Assembly: GCA_947462865.1 (NCBI GenBank)
Contig: CANHRW010000029.1
Location: forward strand, 1 to 14,652
Direction: 5' to 3'
Source: Bacteroidota bacterium
GTDB lineage: Bacteria > Bacteroidota > Bacteroidia > UKL13-3
Length of the DNA: 14,652 nucleotides
Shown: piece by piece, positions 6,325 to 13,612 of the stretch
Position numbering within the stretch: position 1 is the first letter of the stretch
Layout: each line of letters opens with the position of its first letter
Notes under the pieces: generated by a model
Database searches by the model: none
The model's input: only the letters and a program-made list of their open reading frames with translations
What the model was told of the DNA's origin: nothing
Position numbers and translations under genes: made by a program

Positions 6325-7017
6325 ATGGATACTTTAAGTTTAGAATACAATACAGAGAGAGGCAAATTATTGATCTCAGAATACGGCAGGTCAATTCAAA
6401 AAATGATTGAAGTAGCCGTTGCAGAACCAAACAAAGAAAAGCGCCAATCAATTGCCAATGAAATCATCAAATTAATGGGACAATTGAACCCCCATTTGAG
6501 AGATGTAGTTGATTACAAACACAAACTCTGGGACCATTTGTTCGTTATGTCTGAATTTAAATTAGATGTAGACTCCCCGTATCCAATGCCAACCAAAGAA
6601 TCATTGTTACAAAAACCAGATGCGCTGAATTATCCTCAATCAAGAATTAAATACAGGTTTTACGGTAAAAATATTACCGAAATGATTAAAAAAGCTGCTG
6701 AACTTGAAGAAGGAAATCTCAGAAAATCATATATCAATGCCATTGGTTCATTTATGAAAATGAGTAGCAAGGCTTGGAACGAAGAAATGTTAAACGATGC
6801 AGAGGTTTTAGCACATTTAGAAGAATTGAGTGCCGGAAAAATTAATTTAGCAGAAGACACAGACATTCAGTTCAAACAAATGCAACAGCGCAAAATTGCT
6901 AAGCCTCAAGAAAATTTTGGGGGTTCGGGTAATTTTAGGAATAAACACAAAAATAAGAACCGGAATAACGGTGGTGGAAATAATTCTTACAATAAAAACT
7001 TTAAACGTCGGGGTTAA
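6325..7017 (+). CDS. DUF4290 family protein with a basic, Asn/Gly-rich tail
   Basis: Conserved Bacteroidota protein of unknown function, 230 residues from the chosen start. The family core is recognisable: LEYNTERGKLLISEYGRSIQ at the N-terminus, MGQLNPHLRDV and DYKHKLWDHLF, then SEFKLDVDSPYPMP. The middle is helical. The last 34 residues (about 197-230) form a disordered-looking tail rich in Asn, Lys, Arg and Gly (GGSGNFRNKHKNKNRNN, then SYNKNFKRRG), which suggests nucleic-acid binding, by inference only. The frame is open back to an ATG at 6280, but the extra 15 residues do not belong to the family, and a -7-like CAATTTTG at 6293-6300 would place transcription start downstream of it, so I prefer the ATG at 6325. 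No signal peptide; cytosolic. Its 3' end overlaps ispD by 17 bases. Confidence 0.85.
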   Translation: MDTLSLEYNTERGKLLISEYGRSIQKMIEVAVAEPNKEKRQSIANEIIKLMGQLNPHLRDVVDYKHKLWDHLFVMSEFKLDVDSPYPMPTKESLLQKPDALNYPQSRIKYRFYGKNITEMIKKAAELEEGNLRKSYINAIGSFMKMSSKAWNEEMLNDAEVLAHLEELSAGKINLAEDTDIQFKQMQQRKIAKPQENFGGSGNFRNKHKNKNRNNGGGNNSYNKNFKRRG

Positions 7018-7681
7018 ACCGACTTAAACTATTGGCTAGTTTTAAATCTTCTGGGGTTGTGATTTTAAAATTTAACTCCTCCCCTTCTATTAAATGCAAA
7101 GGATAACCTGCATGTTCCCAAACTGAAGCATCATCAGTAAAAACAGCCCCATTTTGTATTGCTTGGTAAGCTGCTTTTAACTTAGCTAAACTAAACGCTT
7201 GTGGGGTTTGTGTAAGTCTATATTGAGACCTGTCTTTAGCCTCATTAGATTGGTTGATCACCAAGCGAATACTATCTTTTAATTGAATTGAATTTACAGC
7301 ACTCCCATTTACCTCAGCCTGCTCAAACGTACGATCTATCTGTTGGGTACTGATAAATGGCCGAACACCATCATGTATGGCTACAATAGCCTCATCTTCT
7401 GACAAGGCATTCAATGCATTTTTTACTGACTCAAAACGAGTATTACCACCTACTACAACTGTATGTGGTGCATCAAACCCAATGTATTCTGTAATTTTTT
7501 TCCAGTTAGACAATTGATTTTCAGGAAGCACCAATACCAATTGATTGGCTGTAGATGCTATAAATTTATTCAATGTTCTCACTAAAATAGGAACACCATT
7601 CACGTCAATAAATTGTTTGGGAATTTGAGCGCCCATTCTTTGACCCGAACCTCCAGCAACAACTATCCCTATTCTTTTCAA
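7001..7681 (-). CDS. ispD: 2-C-methyl-D-erythritol 4-phosphate cytidylyltransferase (TTG start)
   Basis: Third step of the MEP isoprenoid pathway: joins CTP and methylerythritol 4-phosphate to give CDP-methylerythritol and pyrophosphate; cytosolic. In 226 residues the nucleotide loop VAGGSGQRMG with Arg15 and Lys22 (IPKQF), Asp104 and Arg107 (AIHDGVRPF), the VNSIQLKDSIR segment (129-139), QTPQAF (158-163) and Lys206 (NFKITTPEDL) cover the catalytic set. The start appears to be TTG (7679-7681), 5 bases after the queA stop: the P-loop begins only six residues in, no in-frame ATG lies nearby upstream, and the first internal Met is in the nucleotide loop itself. That spacing implies coupling with queA. 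The last codons overlap the convergent DUF4290 gene. No ispF is adjacent. Confidence 0.96.
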   Translation of the reverse strand: MKRIGIVVAGGSGQRMGAQIPKQFIDVNGVPILVRTLNKFIASTANQLVLVLPENQLSNWKKITEYIGFDAPHTVVVGGNTRFESVKNALNALSEDEAIVAIHDGVRPFISTQQIDRTFEQAEVNGSAVNSIQLKDSIRLVINQSNEAKDRSQYRLTQTPQAFSLAKLKAAYQAIQNGAVFTDDASVWEHAGYPLHLIEGEELNFKITTPEDLKLANSLSRFNPDV

Positions 7682-7686
7682 CGGAA

Positions 7687-8733
7687 TTAAATGATCATCA
7701 TGGCATCGCCATAAGCCAAGAAACGGTATTTCTTTTTAACGGCTTCGTTGTATGCCTCTTGTAACAATTCAAAACCAGCAAATGCAGCAGTTGCCATTAA
7801 CAAAGTTGATTCAGGTGGGTGAAAATTAGAAATCAACACATTGGCTATTTTAAAATCGTGTGGGGGAAATAAAAATTTATCTGTCCAACCGGATAAAGGA
7901 TTGAGCCTGTCAGCAGAAGAAACTGATGACTCCAATGCCCTCATTACTGAGTTACCTACAGCAACTATTTTACGTTTTTCTTCTAATCCATTATTCACCA
8001 AACTAGCTGTTTCTGGATCTATTTGATAAAATTCTGAATCCATTTTGTGTTTGGTCAAATCCTCTACTTCTACAGCACGGAATGAACCTAAACCATTGTG
8101 AAGTGTGATTTCTGAAAAACGAACACCTTTGATTTCTAGTCGCATCATCAATTCTTTGCTAAAGTGCAAACCAGCAGTTGGAGGAATGACTGCACCTATG
8201 TTTTTTGCAAAAATGGTATTGAATCTTTCTTTGTCATTTTTTTCAACCGCACGGTTCATGTATTTAGGAAGTGGCATTTCTCCTAATTTGTCGATGAGTT
8301 TCCAAAGTTCTTCATCAGAACCATCAAATAAGAAACGAATGGTTCTACCTCTACTTGTAGTATTGTCAACTACTTCCGCAACCAAATCATCATTACCAAA
8401 ATACAGTTTATTACCCACCCTAATTTTACGGGCTGGGTCTACCAAAACATCCCAAAGTTTTATTTCTTTGTTCAGTTCTCTCAATAAAAAGACTTCAATT
8501 TTAGCTCCTGTTTTTTCTTTACTGCCATATAATCTTGCAGGAAAAACCTTGGTATTGTTTAAAATCATCACATCTCTGTCATTGAAATAACCCAATATAT
8601 CAGAGAACTTTTTGTGCTCTATTTTACCGGTTTCTCTATTAATGACCATTAATTTTGCGGCATCTCTGCTTTCGGCAGGATGTTTAGCAATAAGGCTTTC
8701 GTTAAAAGCAAACTTAAACTGTGATAATTTCAT
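7687..8733 (-). CDS. queA: S-adenosylmethionine:tRNA ribosyltransferase-isomerase
   Basis: Transfers and isomerises the ribosyl part of SAM onto 7-aminomethyl-7-deazaguanine in tRNA, producing epoxyqueuosine at wobble position 34. The 348 residues match the family length. Motifs in order: IAKHPAESRDAAKLMV (15-30), NDRDVMILNNTKVFPARLYG (51-70), GEMPLPKYMNR (151-161), AVIPPTAGLHFS (181-192), TLHNGLGSF (210-218), KHKMDSEFY (228-236), NFHPPESTLLM (303-313) and YRFLAYGDAM (336-345). The SAM-side segment reads VGNSVMRALESS where many QueA have VGTTSxRxLES, and NFHPPEST replaces the common NFH-x-P-x-ST with Pro at x, small departures in an otherwise typical protein. It is first in a queA-ispD unit and has a good promoter about 50 bases upstream. 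Confidence 0.97.
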   Translation of the reverse strand: MKLSQFKFAFNESLIAKHPAESRDAAKLMVINRETGKIEHKKFSDILGYFNDRDVMILNNTKVFPARLYGSKEKTGAKIEVFLLRELNKEIKLWDVLVDPARKIRVGNKLYFGNDDLVAEVVDNTTSRGRTIRFLFDGSDEELWKLIDKLGEMPLPKYMNRAVEKNDKERFNTIFAKNIGAVIPPTAGLHFSKELMMRLEIKGVRFSEITLHNGLGSFRAVEVEDLTKHKMDSEFYQIDPETASLVNNGLEEKRKIVAVGNSVMRALESSVSSADRLNPLSGWTDKFLFPPHDFKIANVLISNFHPPESTLLMATAAFAGFELLQEAYNEAVKKKYRFLAYGDAMMII

Positions 8734-8739
8734 TCAAAA

Positions 8740-8773
8740 AATAATTAGGCAATATTTAGGCTAATTAACCTAA
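8740..8773. repeat. Tandem 11-base repeat and overlapping near-palindrome in the queA leader
   Basis: AATAATTAGGC (8740-8750) is followed at once by AATATTTAGGC (8751-8761), 10 of 11 identical, one helical turn apart. The second copy overlaps an 18-base near-palindrome, TTAGGCTAATTAACCTAA (8756-8773), with one imperfect pair in each arm. Both lie between the queA promoter and its ATG (8733), so they would be transcribed as leader. They could be an operator, an RNA hairpin or chance in AT-rich DNA. Confidence 0.5.
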
Positions 8774-8785
8774 AAAATTGGAATG

Positions 8786-8815
8786 CAAATGTAGGGTTAA
8801 AATCAAAAAAATCAA
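8786..8815 (-). promoter_or_regulatory. Promoter of queA-ispD, TTG-N19-TACATTTG
   Basis: On the minus strand TTG (complement of CAA, 8813-8815), 19 bases, then TACATTTG (complement of CAAATGTA, 8786-8793), a full match to TAnnTTTG. Transcription would start near 8780, giving a leader of about 48 bases. The -33 element overlaps the stop codon of the metalloprotease gene. Confidence 0.55.
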
Positions 8816-11295
8816 CCCTTATTTTTTTCTTGAAAGGCTTTTATCTTGTCCTTGATGGCTTCTAAATGAATCTGGGTCTCTAAATTTCCTTGCTTAAATG
8901 TCATTTTCTGAATGAGTTTCAACTGGTAGTTGATAGCTGCATGAGAGATTGCATCTATTTGATTGTGTTGCATCCTATCTATATAGAGGTCTATCAAGGC
9001 ATTTTGCAAATTCTGCCTGAATGAAGACAAATGGCTATTTTCTCCACCAAAACAAGATTGAGTAAGGTCATTTAACATCATTGTAACACTGTATTCATTT
9101 CCATACAATCGGCTATCGGTTAAGCGCTTAACAACAACAGGATGAAGTAAATGGGCTAAAACCAACTCTTGCTGAGAGAGTACCCGCTGATGAATTTTAG
9201 GATCTTCAGTACTCGAGTAAAAATTAAAACCCCGTCTTTGGTTTTGTAAAAAAGGCAATGCTTTTAAATGGTGGTTATATGCATCGTTTGAAAATGCATA
9301 TTTCTTTAATAAATCCATAGCCTGTTTCTGCACTTTCAATTCAAAGGGTGTATATGGAACCGATTGTTTACTTCTATCCACTTTTATGCCTCCAATGTAT
9401 TTGACAATTACTTGAATTTGATTAAAGTATTCTGTTTGAGCAATGTCATACATTTGCTTGAGTTCCTGAAATCCAATTCCCTTATCTGCAAACCTAATAG
9501 GTAAACTATCCATTAATTGGTTCACCAATTTCAATCTGTTTTCTGCAAAAACCAGTGCATCTTTTCCCATATCATTGACATTGATTCTTGGATCTATTCC
9601 TTTCCCAACTGATCGCATATCGTCTGCATCATTTCCAAAAATTAGCGTTGAATCTGATGCATGAGAAAGTATTTGGGTGAATTGTTGTTCGTTTAAGCTA
9701 TCATTCGATGCATCGGGTATGTATCCGTATTGAATTGCCCAATTGTCGTATGGACCTGGAATTGTGGTAAAGAAATCACCTTGTTTGGCTGGAACATTAG
9801 ACACATTTACTGCAGGGTAATCCATAACTGATGCCGTTAATCCAATTTGATGGGTTAAATTGGTATCGTTTAATTGGCTGCAATACAACATTTGAGAGGC
9901 CTTCATGTTGTGATTTAAACCAAGGGTATGACCCATTTCATGTAAAGTTAGGTAATAAATTGATTGCTCTAAATAACGCTGCTTGAGTGTGCTTTCAGCT
10001 GGCAAAAACTGTAATGCCGCATCTGCAAATAAATTTGATGATTGTAAATAATTTTCAGCATGACATGCTCCTGCTCCTATTTCTTTGTCCGATTCTATAC
10101 TTTCAAACAAGATAGATTGCTTGAGCTTGTTGGTGACAAAAATATATTCAAGCATAATATCTGCCCCTAAAATTTGACCGGTTCTTGGGTCTACAAAACT
10201 AGGGCCATAACCTCCAAATGCTGGTTGGGGAGAGTTTACCCACCTAATGACATTGTACCTAATATCACCTGCATCCCAAGTGGCAGAATCGGGTTGTTGT
10301 TTGATTTGAATGGCATTTTTGAAACCGGCTTTTTCAAATGCTAAATTCCAGCGCTCTCCTGCTTTTTTTATTATTGGCCTGAACTCGAGTGGAGTGGTTT
10401 TTTCCATCCACCATACAATTGGTTCTACTGGTTCAGATAACAATGAATCAGGATATTTTTTTTGTAAATGCCAACGATGAATCATGTCTTTGTATGGCAC
10501 AGCCTGTTTACTTGTCATGTCATCAACTTCTTCAATAAAATAACCAATTCTTGGGTCATCTTTTCTTGGCTTGAAATCATTTTTAGGGGCTTCAATGATG
10601 GAGTGTTGTATTTGTATACTGGTAAATCGGTCATCTGCTAATTCCTTCCCTCCACCAACAGAAGGCATAGCATTTTCATATGCATATTCTACTGTAAAAT
10701 CTGTGTTTTGAGGATAGTTTTTAATGGCAACATACTTGGTCTTTTCTTTACTCAATGAACCCAAATTAAACCTATTGGGATTAGTTGATTGTTTAACCTG
10801 ACTCAGCGCTTCTTGTAAAAAAATAGGGGCTGCTTCAATTAACATTTCTCCCGAGGTTTTATTTTCAGCAACAATTTTAAGACTTGCCACTATTGCATTG
10901 TTAATGTTTGCAGGACCCGCTTTAGTTATCGGATTTTCAGGATCAAAATAATAACCTGTTTGTATGAACTTCAATTCTATTTTATCAAAATACCGTTCAA
11001 ATTTCATCAGTTTATTGTCTCTATATCCACCTCTAATTTGACTTGTAGCAGCAATTCCATCGGTGGTATGAGAAAAATAAATAAAAGGTGTATTTAACTG
11101 ATTGGTTGTTACAACCATATAAACATTTCCTGTTATGGTATCTTGATATACTACAAACAAACCAGGAATTTTTTGGTAATTTTTAACCTTTTCTTGAATA
11201 GGATTAACTGAAGTTAGCGTATGCTGCTTTTTGATTTTACAGGCAGAAAGAAACAGAACAGCAACAAATAGGGCTGAAAACATTTTATGAAACAT
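8812..11295 (-). CDS. Lipoprotein zinc-dependent metalloprotease (metzincin type, DUF5117/DUF4953-like)
   Basis: Predicted exported protease of 827 residues. The N-terminus MFHKMFSALFVAVLFLSAC is a lipoprotein signal with lipobox LSAC, acylated Cys19. Residues about 40-250 resemble the N-terminal domain (DUF5117 type) that precedes these proteases. The catalytic zinc motif HEMGHTLGLNH places ligands at His452, His456 and His462 with catalytic Glu453. A Met-turn SVMDYP follows at about 490 (Met491), as in metzincins. The rest, roughly to 740, corresponds to the DUF4953-type domain. An open frame extends to a TTG at 11331, but that would overlap the regulator gene by 26 bases and put 12 extra residues before the signal; ATG 11295 keeps the His-Lys n-region and lies 10 bases after the regulator's stop. 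Its substrate is unknown. The lipobox makes it envelope-anchored in the periplasm or outer membrane. Confidence 0.88.
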   Translation of the reverse strand: MFHKMFSALFVAVLFLSACKIKKQHTLTSVNPIQEKVKNYQKIPGLFVVYQDTITGNVYMVVTTNQLNTPFIYFSHTTDGIAATSQIRGGYRDNKLMKFERYFDKIELKFIQTGYYFDPENPITKAGPANINNAIVASLKIVAENKTSGEMLIEAAPIFLQEALSQVKQSTNPNRFNLGSLSKEKTKYVAIKNYPQNTDFTVEYAYENAMPSVGGGKELADDRFTSIQIQHSIIEAPKNDFKPRKDDPRIGYFIEEVDDMTSKQAVPYKDMIHRWHLQKKYPDSLLSEPVEPIVWWMEKTTPLEFRPIIKKAGERWNLAFEKAGFKNAIQIKQQPDSATWDAGDIRYNVIRWVNSPQPAFGGYGPSFVDPRTGQILGADIMLEYIFVTNKLKQSILFESIESDKEIGAGACHAENYLQSSNLFADAALQFLPAESTLKQRYLEQSIYYLTLHEMGHTLGLNHNMKASQMLYCSQLNDTNLTHQIGLTASVMDYPAVNVSNVPAKQGDFFTTIPGPYDNWAIQYGYIPDASNDSLNEQQFTQILSHASDSTLIFGNDADDMRSVGKGIDPRINVNDMGKDALVFAENRLKLVNQLMDSLPIRFADKGIGFQELKQMYDIAQTEYFNQIQVIVKYIGGIKVDRSKQSVPYTPFELKVQKQAMDLLKKYAFSNDAYNHHLKALPFLQNQRRGFNFYSSTEDPKIHQRVLSQQELVLAHLLHPVVVKRLTDSRLYGNEYSVTMMLNDLTQSCFGGENSHLSSFRQNLQNALIDLYIDRMQHNQIDAISHAAINYQLKLIQKMTFKQGNLETQIHLEAIKDKIKAFQEKNKG

Positions 11296-11305
11296 GGGAA
11301 TAAAT

Positions 11306-12067
11306 TTAAATAGTGGTTTTGTTGATGACAACTGAGGGAGATACTTTGTATTGGTCTTTGAAACATTTACAAAAATAAGACAATGAATTAAAACCTACAG
11401 AAAACGCAACATCTGCAACACTTGTATAATTGTTCTTGAACAACAAATAAGCTTTTTCTAACCGGTTTTTTCTGATATACACCTTTGGCGTTTCATGAAA
11501 ATACTTTTCAAAATAACGTTCAAACGTAGATAAACTCATGTCTAAACTGGTTGCAATTAACTTTACTGAAAGCTCAGAATTTGAAAGATTTTCTGAGATG
11601 TATTTTTTGGTAGCATTTACAAATGCTGCATTCTTGTCTGCAATGTTAATTTTATGTTCTTGTTTCAACAACCCAATTTCATGTTTTGACCTCCAATTTT
11701 CTCTGTCCTTGAGAATGTTTTGAGTCTTAAAAATCAACTCTTTAGCATCAAAAGGTTTGTACAAATAATCAATTGCACCTAATGCTAAACCTTTGTATTT
11801 ATCTTCTAATTCTGTCAAGGCTGTAATGAATATCAACGGAATATCTTTGGTGAATTCATTAGATTTTAAGCTATCTAACAAGGCCAAACCATTGGTATTA
11901 GGCATCATGATATCTGAAATAATTAAATCGGGAAGTGTGTTTTCGCAAATTTCTAGTGCTTTTTCCCCATCTTCTGCTACCAATAAATCGAAATAATCAG
12001 CCAAAATATCAATTAAAATTTGGCGCATTGGCGAATAATCTTCTACAATGAGGACTTTTTGTTTCAT
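11306..12067 (-). CDS. Response regulator with AraC-type DNA-binding output
   Basis: Phosphorylation-controlled transcription factor of 253 residues. Residues 1-120 are a receiver domain with the acidic pocket Glu9/Asp10 (IVED), phosphoacceptor Asp52 (ISDIMMPN), Thr82 (ITAL) and Lys104 (YKPF). Residues 121-155 form a linker. Residues about 156-250 are an AraC/XylS double helix-turn-helix: first helices around LSVKLIATSLDMSLSTFERYF, second around SVADVAFSVGFNSLSYFCKCF, ending with the typical YKVSPS. This is the receiver-AraC arrangement that forms the C-terminal half of Bacteroidota hybrid two-component systems, here as a separate chain. It lies 71 bases after the PAS kinase, its likely partner, and 10 bases before the metalloprotease, an obvious candidate target. 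A 25-base hairpin sits in its leader. Confidence 0.95.
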   Translation of the reverse strand: MKQKVLIVEDYSPMRQILIDILADYFDLLVAEDGEKALEICENTLPDLIISDIMMPNTNGLALLDSLKSNEFTKDIPLIFITALTELEDKYKGLALGAIDYLYKPFDAKELIFKTQNILKDRENWRSKHEIGLLKQEHKINIADKNAAFVNATKKYISENLSNSELSVKLIATSLDMSLSTFERYFEKYFHETPKVYIRKNRLEKAYLLFKNNYTSVADVAFSVGFNSLSYFCKCFKDQYKVSPSVVINKTTI

Positions 12068-12088
12068 GACCTTAAAAAATACTTATAA

Positions 12089-12113
12089 AATTTAACATTT
12101 ATTGTGTTAAATT
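12089..12113. repeat. Perfect 9-base inverted repeat between kinase and regulator genes
   Basis: AATTTAACA (12089-12097), a 7-base spacer, then TGTTAAATT (12105-12113), an exact reverse complement. It lies 22 bases upstream of the regulator's ATG. It is AT-rich and lacks an immediate T run on the minus strand, so it is a poor terminator. It could be an operator for a dimeric regulator or an mRNA hairpin that sets regulator expression. Confidence 0.6.
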
Positions 12114-12138
12114 ACAATTATTTTATCAGATACTATAA

Positions 12139-13605
12139 TTAATCTACTGATTGTTGGAAATTAGGTAGACTTATTTTAAAAAGTGTTCCGATATTGAGTT
12201 TAGAAACCACTTCAATTTTACCATGATGAAGCTCAATAAAATTTTTTACTATAACTAGGCCTAAACCTGATCCTTGATAATTGGAACTGTTACTTGCCCT
12301 GTAAAACGAATTGAATAATTGAGGCTGTTCGCTTTCAGGAATACCAATTCCAAAGTCTTCAACATGAATGTTGGTTTCATCTTTATCTTGAAATACAGAA
12401 ATAACAATATCTAATTGAGAATATTTAACTGCATTGGACAAAATATTGGTTATTACATGAAACATTAACTTTGGATCAAATTCAATGTCATCAATTGGCG
12501 ATTTCGCAATTAGATTGATCTTACGGTTTGTCAAATACGAGTAATTTTGCACTATTATATTTTCAACAAACCGAAATAAATTATCTTTTGTAAAGCAAAC
12601 TGGCGTTTGATTAATATCATGCCTACCAATCATTAAAACTTCATTTAACAAGTTGTTTAAATTGTAAACTTCATTGTTAATCGTATCAATGTAGTGAACA
12701 ATTTTATGGTTATTTATCTGATACTTCTCAAATGCAATTTGCAACAAATCTATACTGCCTTTTATTGTTGCTAAAGGGGTCCTAAACTCATGAGAAATTG
12801 TACTAACAAATTTGTTTTTTAATTGGTTGAGTTCGGTTTGCTTTTCTAAGTTTTTAAGTGTTTCTAGTTCGGCCTTTTTTCTGTCTGAAATATCTAATCC
12901 AAATCCAAGTACAAAATCAATTTCTGACTTGCTATTGTAAATGGGTTTGAAATGCCTTAGCACCCATTTACTTGATCCATCTGGCTGCCGACCTTCAAAT
13001 TCTTCTTCATATTGAATTAAATTACCTGTTTGAATTACTTTTTTAAAGGTTTCTTTGCGGCCTTGAATGTGTGACTCAGATAAATTGTACTTCATTGCAT
13101 ATTCTTCATCAGTTTTACCAATTATCCAATTTCTTTTTTTCTCATCAGATAATGCTATTTTATTGATATATAAATACTTATGACAATCAGAAAATACAAC
13201 TACATCTACAGGTAAGTTATTTAATAAATTTTCATAGAATTCTTTTAATTGCTCTAAGCCTTCTTTTTCAGTATGGTGTGCATTTGTTGGCCTAATAAAA
13301 AAAACATATAGCTGTTCGTTCAAATCAAATTTAATTTTCAAATGAACAGATAACCTCTCTGAATTTTCTCTTTTTAAAAGGGCAATAACCTCTTGGTTTA
13401 CTTGATTTAATAAGGGTTGAGTAAAAGGAGATTCTTTATCTAAGATCACATCAGAGATGTTTTTCTCTAAAAAATAATTATTGTCTATTTGATAGGAACT
13501 GAAATTACCTTCAGCATATTTGATTTTTCCTGAGTTTTCTACAACCAAAATGAGCTTATCAGCAGTGGATTCAATGAGCTTTTTGTATTTTGATTGTTCT
13601 TGCAT
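12139..13605 (-). CDS. Soluble PAS-domain sensor histidine kinase
   Basis: Sensor kinase of 488 residues without signal peptide or membrane segments, so it senses a cytosolic cue. Residues about 5-105 look like a degenerate PAS domain (LILVVENSGKIKYAEGNF). Residues about 118-245 form a PAS-PAC unit (FYENLLNNLPVDVVVFSD, ending WVLRHFKPIYNSKSEIDF and LGFGLDISDRKKAE). A short coiled coil leads to the HisKA domain with phosphorylated His272 (FVSTISHEFRTPLATIKGS). The HATPase_c domain follows, with N box NILSNAVKYS (387-396), G1 box DFGIGIPE (417-424) and G2 box GSGLGLVIVKNF (445-456). There is no receiver domain. ATG 13605 is 7 bases after the fbp stop, so the two genes are almost certainly co-transcribed. 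The AraC-type regulator downstream is the presumed phosphoryl acceptor. Confidence 0.95.
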   Translation of the reverse strand: MQEQSKYKKLIESTADKLILVVENSGKIKYAEGNFSSYQIDNNYFLEKNISDVILDKESPFTQPLLNQVNQEVIALLKRENSERLSVHLKIKFDLNEQLYVFFIRPTNAHHTEKEGLEQLKEFYENLLNNLPVDVVVFSDCHKYLYINKIALSDEKKRNWIIGKTDEEYAMKYNLSESHIQGRKETFKKVIQTGNLIQYEEEFEGRQPDGSSKWVLRHFKPIYNSKSEIDFVLGFGLDISDRKKAELETLKNLEKQTELNQLKNKFVSTISHEFRTPLATIKGSIDLLQIAFEKYQINNHKIVHYIDTINNEVYNLNNLLNEVLMIGRHDINQTPVCFTKDNLFRFVENIIVQNYSYLTNRKINLIAKSPIDDIEFDPKLMFHVITNILSNAVKYSQLDIVISVFQDKDETNIHVEDFGIGIPESEQPQLFNSFYRASNSSNYQGSGLGLVIVKNFIELHHGKIEVVSKLNIGTLFKISLPNFQQSVD

Positions 13606-13612
13606 TTTTAAA

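Noticed and set aside
8105..8590. A 161-codon plus-strand open frame opposite queA.
   Set aside because: It is wholly antisense to a well-supported queA with all family motifs. Its translation is low-complexity Ser/Leu-rich, as expected from the reverse of an AT-rich gene.
8791..8816. AGGGTT...AACCCT inverted repeat at the metalloprotease stop, as its terminator.
   Set aside because: Six base pairs around a long loop, with no T run after it in the transcribed direction; the site also coincides with the queA promoter.
11296..11331. Longer metalloprotease start at TTG 11331.
   Set aside because: It overlaps the regulator gene and adds 12 residues before the lipoprotein signal; ATG 11295 gives a normal signal peptide right after the regulator's stop.
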